Of a stretch of DNA of 64,000 nt, positions 1-13,023 are shown one piece after another. Origin of the DNA: Moniliophthora roreri (Eukaryota; Basidiomycota; Agaricomycetes; Agaricales; Marasmiaceae); NCBI GenBank assembly GCA_001466705.2, contig LATX02000208.1, positions 62,001 to 126,000 of the forward strand, written 5' to 3'. The position numbers were made by a program, and so were the translations under genes. Position 1 is the first letter of the stretch. The number at the start of each line of letters is the position of its first letter. Under the pieces are notes generated by a model. That model ran no database searches, had not been told where the DNA came from, and was given only the letters and a program-made list of their open reading frames with translations.

Positions 1-737
1 CAGATTTCCGAGTCTTTGAGGAAGCGAAGCGGTTCAGGAGCCAGCCATAAGCAGAGAGTACAACCTGATAAGGTGAGCGAGTTGTGTCACAACGTTGGTC
101 ACTGTCAATGCAACAGCAAGCGTGAGCTGTTCATTATATATGACCGTACGTTTGACGGATACGGCGACGTTTATGACAGCCGCAGGCGCCAAGTCAAGAT
201 GGCCGACGCGATGCAGAGAGACGTTGGAGACGTGTTAAGAGAGCTTGTGGAGGATGGAGGCGAAGAAGGGTGATAAGAAACACAGAACGGGCGGAGCAAG
301 GATTCTAGTGAGTCATTTGGTATTTCTACACCTTTCTGGACATCCAAGTGATCAAGTAGCAATGGTATTTCGTGACGTCCTGGATTGCTACCTACACAGG
401 CTTAGGGCAGAACAGTCAGGTATTTGACTGTGTGAGAGACACTGTGACACACCTTACAGCTCAACGTACCCTCCCTTCGAGTGTTAAGACATTCTGTGGT
501 GTTTTGGGAGCAGAGAACAGCACCATGATGGACGTTTCTGGGCAAGCAAGTGTCAGCTAGCGAGTAGAAAGAGAGCGATGTCATGATGGCAGTAGAGCAC
601 GTTGTCAGGCTTTTAGTTGGAGCACTGCAAGGCACGATAGGGCAGTGAGTGATGGTCTTTGGAGTCGAGGAGCAACGACCGTCGAGACGCTGACGCGGAA
701 GGGGTGGGAATGTTGACGTCACTACCGACTAACCGCG

Positions 738-826
738 TTTACCTGTCATGTCCTTGTCTATACATACTTCTATAATGTACGCGCGAAAGTTGGGTTCGAC
801 TCCCAACCAGAGAGATTCAATCTCGG
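738..826 (+). pseudogene. tRNA-Asp-like 3' half (decayed)
   Basis: From the anticodon-loop side (CCTGTCA) through an intron-like insert to the T arm (TTGGG TTCGACT CCCAA) and a CCAGAGAG end, this matches the intact tRNA-Asp at 19944-20037. The 5' acceptor and D arm are missing and the 3' acceptor has changed, so it cannot fold as a full tRNA. It is a relic, possibly from an old duplication of the tRNA region. Confidence 0.6.
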
Positions 827-1400
827 CCGAGTTGTGCGCACTTTCGAATATCCAACAAGACCCCTTTGGGCGAATTCCAGATGTGATTTCAGGACACGGG
901 CACTCCTTCTCAACGTCGGCTCTTCGTTTTTGCTCATCTAGGTTTACAGAAAGAACGATTTCCCACTTGGATTATCGCAGTCTCACAGTTCGGGAAGGAC
1001 GAATCAGCAAAACGAGGCTGGATTTAGATTTGGTTGGGTATTTTGGATCCATGTTCCTTGATGCGTTGAATAACCTCCACGTCACAGCCTACTTTCCAGG
1101 CCTGATTTGCTTCGCGAATATCCCATAGTACCAATCAGCATCTACGCCCTATGCCCAGTCGACCCTGGTCCCTTTCTATCCAGCTTCATTTCTTTTCTCT
1201 GGATAAGCGAATCGACTTGTGCCGTATCTGTATCTGGGAGTTTGAAGCCCCCCCTTGACTGGAAAATCGTGCTGCCCGCTGTACGCTGCGACTTGAAATT
1301 GTGGTAAAACGTATAGGTACAGGTTTATGCAACGACGCGTGAATGGCAGGGCAACGGTCGGGACTATCATCGGGTTTGAGCGGGAGTTGGTAAATGGTAA

Positions 1401-1557
1401 ATGTATATGCTGCAAGTAGACAACGTAAGGGCGGGTACTTCAGGGATCTGTATGCCTGCGGTAATCCAGAGCGGCATAGATGAAATTCCTCTTTCGGTTT
1501 CCGATGTCTTGGCGCCCGGCTACTACATACACATTATGCACCCTCACCATATCAAGG
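1401..1557 (+). other. Exon-like fragment of an unrecognised gene (copy 1)
   Basis: One reading frame contains AVIQSGIDEIPLSVSDVLAP and ends at a good donor (AAG then gtaagt). The same pattern (SVIQSGIWFSVPDALAP, then a donor) is found on the minus strand at about 2010-2205. The shared peptide pattern and matching exon end suggest both derive from one protein-coding family. I do not recognise the family and cannot build a complete gene. Confidence 0.35.
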
Positions 1558-2009
1558 TAAGTAGTGCATATTCGATCCTATTGGTAGACCATAAGATAAT
1601 GAAGGTTTTTCTTTTCTTTTCTTCCTCAATTTTTTACCCCCTGCCTGATGGCCTGATGCTATAGCCTGACTCAGAGCAAGTTCTCCATAACTTAGATTGC
1701 TACCGTCAAGCCTTCCGGTAATCAGTAGATGACAGTGATCAAAAGACAAGACGCATCACAGCATCGTTCACACGAGTTCACGCAACAGTCTTTTTTTATG
1801 GAATGATCTACACACCTAAACAACAATCTCTGCAATGTTACTTCTCCTTAGACTACGATGCCTGAGCGCCAGGAAGCTTCGTACTAACAGTCTAGAGTCA
1901 CGGAGAACTCGTTCCGAGTCAGGATCCAGCATCAAGCAAGGCGAAAAAATAAAAACAAAATAAAAAATAAAAAAAAAAAAGGATCGTCTTCAATTATCCT
2001 CTACCTTAC

Positions 2010-2680
2010 AGAATTGACATCGTAAGGGCGCACAATGTAGTCAGGCGCCAAGGCGTCGGGAACGGAAAACCAAATTCCACTCTGGATTACTGATAAGTTG
2101 GTCCATCCGACTCGGATGAAACGTAAAGGCGGGAAATGTACCTCTACTCTCCGAATCTCGCGGTCAATCACGGTGTCGAAATAGAGTTTCGGGAGACCTG
2201 TACAGTATTGAAGATTTAAGGTTTGTAGTCACGACCAGACCGGTGCGCTATTTGCGGGAAGGAGGATAGAATCAGGGCGAATATCAACGGCAATTGATAA
2301 TCCACAAGTTTGTATGTTGCGAAAAAAAGTCGTCATGACTGTGTTCGTGTTTGCGAAGCATATGTACAAGCCGGGGATTCGAAAGATCATAGATGCGGTG
2401 ATATGTAGAAAGGAGAGTGGAGAGATGAGGCGGTGTTCTGAATGCAGAAATTTGGGACGCCAGAGTCGCTTGTAATGATTCAATAGGTAGGGGAGCTAGG
2501 AAAACGCACCCCCGAATGTCCAAGCTGTCAAAATAGAGTTTAGGGTACGCCGTGACTTGAGGAAAAGCGGGGTCATTCGAGGTCATACTATGACACTTGA
2601 ATTTGGAGCTCCAAGGCGCCATTACCATTACGCAGTTTACAGTGATTCCTCCAATCTGGATATATGAAACCTTGTTCAAG
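2010..2680 (-). other. Exon-like fragments of an unrecognised gene (copy 2)
   Basis: On the minus strand two stretches look coding. Near 2520-2680 the frame reads YPKLYFDSLDIRG; near 2010-2205 it reads SPKLYFDTVIDREIRRVEV and continues to SVIQSGIWFSVPDALAP before a gtaagg donor. The two share the PKLYFD core, so this may be a locally duplicated exon. No start, stop or domain could be assigned. It is probably a gene relic or an unrecognised small gene. Confidence 0.35.
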
Positions 2681-3564
2681 GACTATAGACCAACCTTGGA
2701 CCACCAAAACAAATTAGTAACCGTAGCGTCCAGAGTTTGACCAGTTGCAACTTGCTCAGTTGCAACTCGCTCAGTTGCTGACTCGGAGCGTTGATCCGCA
2801 TCAGTAAATGATGTGATGCGACGTAGAGGTTCCATTCCGCGGCATAGATCTGCGCTGCAGCGTCATACCCTAACAAAAGATCTTGAAGATCTTGGAATTT
2901 GGACTTGACGGACTATGGTCATTCTAGTAGCTTAACCTTCTCACCACTTCGCGAAAAAAAAATTATGAGAAGAGAGTGCAGGATTATAAGTTGCAAAACC
3001 AAGTCCATCGCCGGTTCAACAGCTGCCGGAGCGGCCGAGGCACATGTCACGACTTTGCTAAGCGGGATCAGCATCGAACTCTGAACGATACTACATAACA
3101 CTTCCTCGCTCTCCTGTCACTTCAAATGCGATTCTATAGACGTGATGGAGCAGGAGTTACCAAGGGCCCTCGGCAATCCTCGGTGTAGACATATATGGAT
3201 CGTTCAATTTCACCTCCCACCTCTCGGCAAATGTGGCTACGCACAACTTGAATCTTCCTCTACCTCAAAATTTCCGCATTAACCCGATCTTTCATGTTTT
3301 TCACCGCTGGGTCTTCAACGGGCGGCATCTCTGGTAGGATGTATGTATCGGTAGTTCTACCAGAAGGACGATGGGTGGAATATTTTGGCGCCGATCAGAG
3401 ATAAGATCAGCCCAACTCCAGACAGACACACACTCTCTCTCTATCTATTCGGAGAAAAAGGTATTTTCTTTGTCACTTGCGCCGCACTGTAACTTTGACC
3501 ATCCTAGGATGCTGACAGAGGCTTTCAGATTCCAGATGACAAGTAGTATGCTCGGTACCTTGAG

Positions 3565-3573
3565 TATATAAAA
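3565..3573 (+). promoter_or_regulatory. TATA box of the first P450 gene
   Basis: TATATAAAA lies 86 bases upstream of the P450 start codon, a usual distance for a basidiomycete core promoter. Confidence 0.5.
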
Positions 3574-3658
3574 GGGTATCTTTCGTCGCATTCTCCATCC
3601 TCATCTATCAGAGCTTCCAACTTTTGTCGCACCTTCAGTAGTCCGGAGTTTCACCTCT

Positions 3659-6348
3659 ATGCTGCAGTCAGCTGTATTCCTTTTAGCACTGGTCCTAGTC
3701 GGGCGGATACTCTTCCAACGACGAAGGGCAACCGCCACTCTCAACAAGATCCCGGGCCCAAAGCGCAGATCCTGGTTTAAAGGTGAGGTGCTGTTTTCTA
3801 GCTGTAGCTCACCGTAGTGCTTATACGATCCTCAGGTCATCTCGATCAAGTGCACTCACCGAATAGCTGGGATTTTCACGGGATGATGGAAAATTGTGCG
3901 TAGTATTCAGGCCGACCGACTGAGTGTTCTTAACCTTCCATGAATCCAGTTGGACCTACTTCGGCATATGACAGTTGGTTTGGCGTCAGTAATCATCATG
4001 TCCGTGGTCTTGGGCAAGGATACTGACTTTTTTTTTTTTTCTGTCATGCAGTCTAGAGTATTGTATACATTCGATCCAAAGACAATGCACCATATTCTGG
4101 TCAAGGTGAGAACAAGCCTTTCTCTCAAGCCCACGTCTAGGATAGCTAACGCAGTTCATGCATATAGGAACCCAACATTTGGAGCATGGCTCGTGGCCAT
4201 CTTCTGTGAGTTTTTTTTGGCACCTGCTGCTCTCGCTCCTAAATTTAAGCATGGCATACAGTATCAATACTCTTGTGTTTGGGGACGGATTGATCTCCAC
4301 GAATGGCCACACACACAAAAGACAACGGAAAGGTCTAATGCCCACATTTTCAGCCAATCACATGAAGGAAATGGGTAGGTGATGAATGGATGGGATGCCG
4401 CAACTTTTCTACTGACATATCCCCCAAGTTCCCATTTTCAATTCAATTGTTAATAGAGTATGTTCATTTTTCTTTGAGCTTCTCCGAACTCGGCGCCTGA
4501 ATAATCCCGATCTAGCTTCGTGATGCAATTTCCAAAAAAGTGCAACATGGAACTCAAGAGGTGGGCATTACGTCCCCAACCTATATCTACTACCTAACCT
4601 ACTGACTACGCCGCATAGATTGATATGGCATCATGGTTATCACGTACAGCTTTCGAACTCATCGGACAGTCCGCTTTGGGCGTTTCTTTCGATTCCCTCG
4701 ACGACGATCAAGGTGCCCATCCGTATAGCAAGACTGTCAAGGACGTCATGTGAGTTTTCGATTGCTCCTCGAGCACTTTTTTTTTTCTATGCCTTCTTAT
4801 CAGGACGATCGCAGTCCTTTTATTAGCAAAGTGTTCCTGTGGGGACATTACCTTCTCCCTTGGATTGTAAACATTGGAAGCCCTGAATTCCGCCATGCAA
4901 TTTCGAAAAGAGCACCTTGGGCCACTGTACGACATGGAGAGCAGTTGTCATACTATATGTGGGACTTGGCTATAAAGATCTTCAATGAGAAGAAGCAGTT
5001 GTTGGAGAAAGGCGATGGGGCAGTTTCGGAACAACTATCGCGAGGAAAGGATGTTCTGAGTGTCCTTAGTAAGTCGAGTAGAGGAATTCTTTTGCCCGAT
5101 CGCTAGCTGACTTGCTTAATAGTGAACGCGAATATGCAAGCGGATGATGAGAATAGGCTCGAAGATAGGGAGGTTCTCGCTCAGGTGATTGTGCCCCAAC
5201 GATATCTTGTGCCCGAGTACTGACAGTCTCTTTGTAGATGTCGTAAGAATCATCCTTTCCACGCCCGAACTACGCCGGTTCTTGACCTATTTTATACAGA
5301 ACACTGATGTTTACCGCAACGGATAGTACCTCTGTGAGTGTAAAGAACGGGCACTACGACGGTTCATAACTCAACGCACCTTTTGCTGCCTGCAGGGCGC
5401 TTTGGCTCGCACACTGGATCTGCTTTCTACACGTCAGGACGTCCAAGAGAGATTAAGGCAGGAAATCTTGGAAGCTCGCATGAAGAACGCAGGCCAAGAT
5501 TTCAGTTATGATATGATCAACAGCCTGCCTTATCTCGATGCAGTCTGCAAAGAATCCCTTCGCTTGTGAGTACGCTGGACCGTTACATAATTGCCTGCTT
5601 CATTAACGACTGGAGAAGGTATCCTCCTGTTCACCGAATTATACGCACGTACGTCTCAGAGATATCCGAGTTTGCTCGTCACATCTTCTACGATTCACCC
5701 TTTTCTAGATCAAACCGCGATGCAGTTGTCCCTCTGGGTACACCCGTGAGAGGCACTGATGGATCCGAGATCAGGGAGGTTTTCTTCCCAAAGGGATCAG
5801 ACATTTATATTTCGCTCCTCGGATCAAACAGAAATAAAGATATCTGGGGTCCAGATGCGCATGAGTGGAAACCCGAACGATGGCTGTCACCTCTCCCTAC
5901 AAGTGTAACAGAAGCTCGAATTCCCGGAGTCTTTGCGAATCTGTACGTTCTCAATAAACATGATTCGTCGTCCACAATGAAATCTCACCACGGCGCCTTA
6001 GAATGACCTTTAATGGCGGTCCACGATCTTGCATGTGCGTAAACGATCAGTCTCGGCTGAGGTTATGAAACTCACTTCTCGCGAACACACAGCGGATTTC
6101 TATTTTCCGTGCTGGAAATGAGTACGTCCTGCTTCCAATGTCTGTGGTGCGCTAATTCCATTGCCTTTTTTTTTTTTTCTTTTGCAGAGATGGTTCTCTC
6201 TACCCTGATAGAATCTTTCAAATTTGATGCGACGGATAAGGAAATCTTTTACGACCTGAGCGGTGTGTCAAACCCGCAGGTCAAAGGAGAACTAGAGAAG
6301 GGGAGACAGTTGCCTATTAATGTAACGGCGCTGAAGAGTAGGCTTTAG
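3659..6348 (+). CDS. Cytochrome P450 monooxygenase (intact)
   Basis: Joining about 19 exons gives a protein of about 548 residues. It starts MLQSAVFLLALVLVGRILF, a hydrophobic ER anchor, followed by the proline-rich hinge KIPGPK. P450 signatures are in order: the I-helix MFTATDSTSGA (oxygen activation), KESLRL (ExxR), KPERW, and the heme-binding loop FNGGPRSCIGF with its cysteine. Family knowledge: such enzymes are ER-bound haem monooxygenases fed by P450 reductase. The substrate cannot be read from the sequence. Several introns have long T runs before the acceptor. The start is supported by the anchor and a TATA box. It is followed by a second unrelated P450 and a PsiD-like decarboxylase, which suggests secondary metabolism. 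I did not assign a CYP family number. Confidence 0.9.
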
Positions 6349-8916
6349 AGGTACTCGGCAAGTAGACTATTGCGGCGAATGCTCGTATGACAACATTCCT
6401 GGTTCCTTTTGTGCTTCCTTATAGACTTGCGTTAGGACATGAGATTAGACGAGGAAGCGAGGCGATTTAGGAGCCAGCCATGAGCAGAGAAGAAGGGAAT
6501 GAGCTCATCAGAATCATAAGAAGCGATGGTAACGAGAGTCTCAGACCCTCTCCATGAATCGACTAGGAGGATTGAGGTGAACGGCTAGACGTAGGCGTGG
6601 ATGAAGGGGAGGAAGACGAGAAAAGAGCAACGGCGGAGAGTGTAGTTAGTGGTGAATGGCAAAGGATAACGTGCGTTGGCGAGTGGCTGTGACAACACGT
6701 GGTTGTACTGCGCGACCGCTCCGGCCAGAATGGTGATGCGCAATGCCCGCGAGGCCCTCCGTGTTTGTTCGTATTTGCCTTCTACCAAAATCTTGTCCCA
6801 AGAGCTCCTCAGCTCAGAGCACAACGAAATATTCATTTCATGAGTGGAATGCTGCAGGAATGAAACGAAGAACACTTTGTACTTATTAGATTTTGAATTT
6901 TGAGATTATTTAATGACGTCATGTAGATTATCTGGAGACTGAAGGTCTAAATCAAGAAAGTAATAAGTACAAGTTGTTCAGTGGCCTTCAAAACAGAAAT
7001 GTCTCTCTTGGTTTGAGGCAGGGAGAGGTGTACATGTGGGGACGAACATGCATCTGTTTTTGAGGCGTTTCAAGCACGGCAATGTGTGACAGGCAGGACG
7101 CGTTAACGCGCCCAGCAAAAGAACTTTCTCCATTCATTGTTCAGAGGTGGAGAAAAACAAGGACAGATACTATATTATGTGGTTAAATAACACACTCTTG
7201 AGGTCATTGGCGCGGTATAGCGAGGAGAACGTAGTGATCAAGATCAAGGAGTGGGTGGGACACGAGTTTGGGCGCTTATGATTATATAAGCTGGACAGCC
7301 TCTACCGTGCATTGCGCATCTCCAGCCAGAAAATTTTCCGGAGCTCTACTTCTCGCGCAACAAGATACAGAGCACCAAACACATACGACAAATTTGAGAA
7401 CGAGGACACGGATATCACTGATACTTCATCCTCACACTCGCAAGTATCGGGTTAACAGACTGAGACTTGGAAAGGTCGTTCAGCTCACAACTTGGCTTTG
7501 GTTCATCGCAATTTCTTACATGACTTGGGATTTCGGGAAGAGACAAATCAGATGGGACTTGGATTTTTGGATTTATAGGTACTTGACTGTGCGGTTCTAG
7601 AATGTTCATGTTTCCTGACATTTTTACTCAAAGATAGCTTTCCTCGAGTACATAAAAAAGAATAACACGAGCTATCGATATGCCTCTCGAATATTACCCG
7701 TAGTGGGTGTCGATTCCCTCCCGTGGTCATCTTCCTGTCAGGATTCGGAAACCAGCATTCGCACCCGATCGACATCATTCCACGTTGGACGTTTGTGCAG
7801 TAGCTGGATTTTCCATCTACAAATCCCGCAGTGGTTTCGTTTTTTCCGTATACGTGGGCCTGCGTTTGGATGATTTATCTTCCATGGGATCCTTGCCCCC
7901 CGATGTATCTCGGTCCTTGCGACGTGCGCTACCTCAACCCGTACCCATACCCACACTCATATCTCGATCCGTTTCCACCGCGCTAAATAATGATGCATGA
8001 ATATTCTTCTGGTACATGCTGAAGAAGCATGTGGACGTGATGTGTCTGGAATTTGGACACGGAGGTTTTGACGAAAGATCACGTTGGTTTTGGTGCGATC
8101 TTTTCGCCCTCCGAGTCATTTGTGTAACGTGTTTCCCGACACGTACTCAAAGCAGTTGCGAGATTTAATGCCCACAGAAATGGAAACGTAAAGCCTTCTT
8201 CCTCAACCTCAATTCGGCCTCGAATGTAGTAAGTAGTCATTGAAATACATTATAACTTGTGACTAAATACGACGGTATTCGAAGGGAAATGAACCTTCGA
8301 TGAACTGTCAGAAAGAGCGGCAACGGGGGTATCCGATGGAATCGAATGTCCTCGGATACTATTGGTTTGTGTTCGCAAGCTAGGCTCCTGCAATTGGGCT
8401 CTTATGCGTGTTTCCAGGCCAATATGCACCCGAAGCAGGAGAGTATGAACCAGGAACATCTCTATTTCGTCAGCCCGATCACCGCCCGATCGCCGCCCTA
8501 TCGGAATGTTGATCGCGCACAACCACGTGCAATAACTTCCGCCTCGGGCTCAACTTTTTTCTGCAAGCAAGAACTCTGAGTGTTTGAAGCTTGAAGCCCC
8601 AGGTCTTGCTGACAATGGCATTGTATTACTGGCTATCGTGGGCCAGCCTGGCTTGAAAGCTCAATTTCGATACGTGTAAAATATCCGCAGTGATGTCATT
8701 ACTCGAGGCGGCTGCAATTTACTATGATTTGCCCACTCTGGATATATCAAAAGAAGTAGATCTCTTCAGCTGGCAGCTTTGACATCTCTTCAGGTCCCGG
8801 ACATGATACTTGGAAAAGCGGCTCGCTCAAGCCATTATCAGCGACAAGTCAACGACATTCTTAATAGGGCCCCTAGCGGGTCGGATGATTCACCGTCATC
8901 CGCTTGGTAACCCACC
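6349..8916. other. Region without a recognisable gene between the two P450s
   Basis: About 2.6 kb. At 6449-6490 there is a repeat of the sequence at 16-58. A TATATAAG at about 7283 could head an unrecognised small gene, and a frame ending near 8000 contains a Pro/Tyr-rich tail (RYLNPYPYPHSY), but I could not link exons into a gene. Nothing else is recognised. Confidence 0.45.
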
Positions 8917-11234
8917 ATGTCCGAGTCTCTCCTTTGGTCTCAAGCAGATATTAGATCGTCTACTCCCTTCGTACTGCTTTTCCTGGCATTGCTTGCGCAC
9001 AAGTTTCTGAGGATCGGTCAGCGAGCCGCTTCTCTGCCCAAGGGCCCGCCCACAATCCCGCTGCTAGGAAACCTCCACGTATTACCAACGAGCGACCTTC
9101 ATCTCAGGTGAGTTGTCGTGTATCTGCATCTGTATCGACTGAACTCTTGTTGGATAGATTCACCGAGTGGGCTCATCAATATGGGGATATATACTCGTTG
9201 AAAATTGGGCCTGAAACCGCTATTGTCATCACCAGCATCGAGGCAGCAAGAGAGCTAATGGACAAGCGAAGTACGTCGACTTGCGACAGGCCCAAGAACC
9301 ACATGGCAGAGAAGGTCACAATGGGACTTAATATGACGTTTTGTCCATATTGTAAGTCCTTACCGACAAACTTTCAGCGGTATACAAAGACTCAGGACTC
9401 GAAATCAGCCGACAGGTGGCGTGCGTTACGCAAAGCAGCACACATGATTCTTGGCACGTCAAAGGCAGTCGAGCGATATGCACCAATACTGGTATGTCTT
9501 GGGCTAGTCAGACAAACACCGTTCACCCAAAACCACTCCACAGAAAGCCGAAGCTACACAGGTCCTTTTTGACCTGCTCAACGCGCCAGATGTAATTCTT
9601 GATTAATCCTGCACAGTCACCTATCAAAGATCGTACTAAAGTCACTCTTCTTAGGACTTCTTCAAGCACATTGGACGGTACAGCAATTCCGTTATCATGT
9701 CAATCTTGTTCGGAAAACGATGTCCTCGCTATGAATCAGCTGAATCTGTAGCTTTTTTCAAAGCCGCGGAGGCATTCAATCACACGCTGTCACCCAGCAT
9801 CCCTCCTGTTGATCTACTCCCATTTCTAGACTACATTCCTGAGAGGTGGGCGTGGTGGAAAGGTCTTGCGAAGCAAGTGCGCCAGATGCAACGTCGTCTC
9901 TATTTTGGGCTGTTGGACGAGTGCGAAGCACGAATGAACATGGGTGAAGAGACTGGCTCTTGCATGGAGGATCTACTACGAAGAAAGGAGGAATTGGGGC
10001 TGAATAGAGAACTTGTCGGGTAAGTTCTCTCTCGGCGTCTCTTTGTGGAGAATCTTACTCATGCAATGTGGCAGACATCTCGGAGGCGTGCTCCTCGAGG
10101 GAGCCAGCGAAACCACTTCGTCGTTCCTAAGATATCTAATTCTATTACTCGTCGCATTCCCTGAGGTCCAGCGAAAGGCACAAGAGGAAATTGACCGTGT
10201 CATTGGAAGAAACAGACTTCCGACTGCTGAAGATTTCAAAAATCTTCCCTATATACAAGCATTGATAAAGGAGGTATGTTTTCCCCTGGGCTGATTTTCA
10301 TCTACTCAATGGGTTCTCAGACGCATCGCTTTCATCCAGTCGGACCACTTGCCGTTCCGCATGCTACATTAACTGATGAGACGGTATGTTCTTCCTTCTT
10401 CTTCTGTCGTACATCACGACCACTAAGCTGGTAAAATCAAGTTCCGTGGATATGTGATTCCAAAGGGAACAACTGTTTTCGTAAACACATGTCCGTACAG
10501 ATGTCCTTCCACGCCGACTGTACTGATCATGCTTTTGCAGATGGTATCTTTCATCATCCAGGTATGTACTACTAGACCCTCACGCGTTCGCAATTTCTGA
10601 CCGCCAGATACATAGATTACTTTGATAACCCGCACGCATTCTTCCCCGAACGCTATCTCGTGAATGAATATGGAACAAAGCTAGATGTTGACGTCGGTGC
10701 CTTCCGCGATAACCTTGCTTTTGGGTATGGAAGGGTATGACTATCTTCAAAGCTGCGATATGATGACTAAACGATGGTCCGGACAGAGGATTTGTCCTGG
10801 AATGCATCTCGCCAATAGCTCATTGGTAGGGTCCAGGTTTCAATATACTCTGCATGATGTTAACCTCTCATTTCTGCCGGTTACTTTTTTAGATGCTCAA
10901 CGCGATGAACTTTATCTGGGCGTTTGACTTTGGATCACGAAAGGATAATGAGGGAAATGATATACCTGTTCGACTCGATAGCTATGATAAGAAGGTGAGT
11001 TTGTTTAAACCCTGCTCGCATGATCTGCTTTCATGTCGGTTTTTTTTTTTTTTTCGATAGGGATTCTTCCCTTTTACGACACCATTCGAGTGCAGTATCC
11101 GCCCTAGAGATGAAGGAGTGGTCGATATTATTCGACGGGAGTTCAAAGGCGCTACGGAGACATTTGTCAAGTTTGAAAGAGATCTTGCGGAGGCGGATGG
11201 ACAATGGGTCCAGGAATTACGAGGAAACATGTAA
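8917..11234 (+). CDS. Cytochrome P450 monooxygenase, second type (intact)
   Basis: The assembled protein is about 510 residues with roughly 13 introns. It opens with an N-terminal membrane anchor (FVLLFLALLAHKF) and the hinge LPKGPPTIPLLGN. Visible signatures are the I-helix GASETTSS, KETHRFHP (ExxR), FFPERY, and the heme loop FGYGRRICPG with the cysteine ligand. The pattern is that of the large group of Agaricomycete P450s annotated as O-methylsterigmatocystin-oxidoreductase-like; that label reflects family resemblance only. It is clearly a different family from the P450 at 3.7 kb, so the pair is not a tandem duplicate. It ends 402 bases from the stop of the convergent decarboxylase gene. 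Substrate unknown. Confidence 0.9.
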
Positions 11235-11636
11235 CTTATGACGTGAATACTATACCCTAATACTTGCAGGTAGAGTCGTATGCCACAGTCCGACTCGGCT
11301 GGAATATGGAACATCTTCAACTATTGGAGATGCAATGTCAATCCGTGCACGTCCTTCGGGTATGCAAGGCCTAGGCCCACACACACACACACGCCCTGCA
11401 AACTCGCCGATTCGAACTTGGAATATGTCTTGTTCTGTCATCACCCAAGAACTCAGCGAGTCCACTCTCCATAACGAACTACTTACTGTCTACTTTGAGA
11501 GAGAATAGCGTTAATTTCGAACAAGCTAACGATCTCTACACTTCATTTTCATAAGGAATTAACGATGTTTGTGAATACAAGCAGAAGCGGTCCGTCGAAT
11601 AATGAACGGCAAAAAAAAAAAAAAAAGGAAACGTTC
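11235..11636. other. Convergent intergenic region
   Basis: Sits between the 3' ends of the P450 and the decarboxylase. It holds a short CA microsatellite near 11381-11396 and an A run near 11611-11626. No gene seen. Confidence 0.6.
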
Positions 11637-13023
11637 TCAGGCCTTTGTCGCACCACCCGAGTGATGAACCTGCGCAATGACCGAGTTCACTTTCAAATGC
11701 TGGTCCACTACTACATGGTCCGCAAACGTCAACTCGACCTTTGGTCCAAATATCAAGGCATGACTCGATCCTCCAAAATGGAACATGCCCAACTCAGCAC
11801 CAATCTTGACTTTCTGACCCTCTTTCACCCTGATATCGCAACTAGACACCTCTGCCATCCCCACGCCTATGAAGCACATCAACCCGATATCGGGGTTGTC
11901 TGCTTGGATGAAAATGAGAGCACGAGCGGAATGCATCGTCATCCAAGCCTGCGAACGAATAATAGATCCGTGTGGGTCTCCTGGTTTGAGATCGGGATCA
12001 CCGACATCTGCTCCAGCATCTGGGAGCACGGCATAATAACTCCCTGGGACGTAGGCCGTTTTGACGATAGTACCATCAACAGGCGCATGCCAACGATGAT
12101 AATCCTGCGGACTCAGGAAAGCTTGATATACCGTTCCACCGGCAAATTGTGCTGTGAGCTCCTTATCCCGGTTGAGCATGTTGTAAATGGAATACGGCTG
12201 TCCCTTGATCCAGAATTTGTCGTGTGCCTTGACGTTCCGAACGATACGGTACACAGTCGACTCGCATGCGCTATGGATGAGGGTGTTATCCTCTGGAGCG
12301 AGGATAGGTCGGACCTGGGGTCCTTTCAAAGGACGCGTAAAGAATTCATCCCAGGAGGCGTATCCACGGTTAACAGCATTCGGGTTTGGACAGTGATACG
12401 TGTCATTGAACGAGCCTCGGGTGTTTGCTTCCAACGTCTCCATGCTGAAGGAGCTGAACCAGCCTTCATCCTCGTCTGTTAAAGTCTTTGCAGAATCCTC
12501 TGTGGTGAGATAATGACCCCACGCATCAAGAAGATCTTTAAGCGCAACATTGAAAGCTGGCATACTGAAGAGTTTGCATGCGGCGTCTGTGTTGCAGAGG
12601 AGATCGAAAATGAGGTACATGGGTACACCGATAGGTTCGCCAATAGCGGTGCCTTCGTCGTCAGTTGCAACGTGGAATTTGGGAGGTTCGACGATGATAT
12701 GGTCGAGCATGTGGAGGAAGGCGTCAAAGCTGGGAATCTGGACAAGCGTGTCAGTACCTATACGAATGTGAGAAAAAGAATAATCCACGGACTTTGTTCT
12801 CAGGAGATACCTGTACGAAAATTTCATCGAATAAATAGGCCATTTCCTTGCTACCCTTGATAACGCTCTCGAATTTGGCGACAGCAGGGTGGTGTGGGGC
12901 ATCAGCTTCCAAAGGCTCATGCGCACGTTTGAGAACATGCTTGTGAACAAAGTGTTTATGGACATGACGACTAACTGGGAGCCAGCCACCATAGCGAGTG
13001 AGAGTAGTCTTTTGGTATGACAT
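11637..13023 (-). CDS. PsiD-like phosphatidylserine-decarboxylase-family enzyme (probable amino-acid decarboxylase)
   Basis: Two exons (13023-12811 and 12737-11637, one 73-nt intron) give 437 residues, close to the 439 of the L-tryptophan decarboxylase PsiD. The C-terminal catalytic module is clear: YHRWHAPVDG (conserved His pair) and FHFGGSS near residue 390. In this family the proenzyme cuts itself at the GS-S type site to create the pyruvoyl cofactor. The upstream half carries NRGYASWDEFF, also conserved in the PsiD-type branch. No mitochondrial presequence or membrane anchor is seen, unlike true phosphatidylserine decarboxylases, so a soluble amino-acid decarboxylase is more likely. The actual substrate (Trp, Phe, Tyr or other) is not readable. 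Neighbouring P450s fit a role in an alkaloid-like pathway (inference). A decayed paralogue lies at 16.6-18.0 kb. Confidence 0.85.

Larger units (their letters stand above)
1..3658. other. Region without a recognisable intact gene
   Basis: Upstream of the first P450 I find no convincing complete gene. What can be seen is a short stretch at 16-58 repeated at 6449-6490, a decayed tRNA-Asp-like 3' half near 738-826, two related exon-like fragments in opposite orientation (about 1400-1557 plus, about 2010-2680 minus), and an A-rich tract at 1945-1980. All open frames here are short and lack family signatures. Confidence 0.5.

Noticed and set aside
4030..11055. Long T runs (11-15 bases) as regulatory elements
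   Set aside because: They lie just before intron acceptors in several genes and are simply polypyrimidine tracts.
11565..12482. 305-codon open frame on the plus strand
   Set aside because: It is antisense to the PsiD-like gene, whose minus-strand protein shows clear catalytic motifs; the plus frame has no family features.
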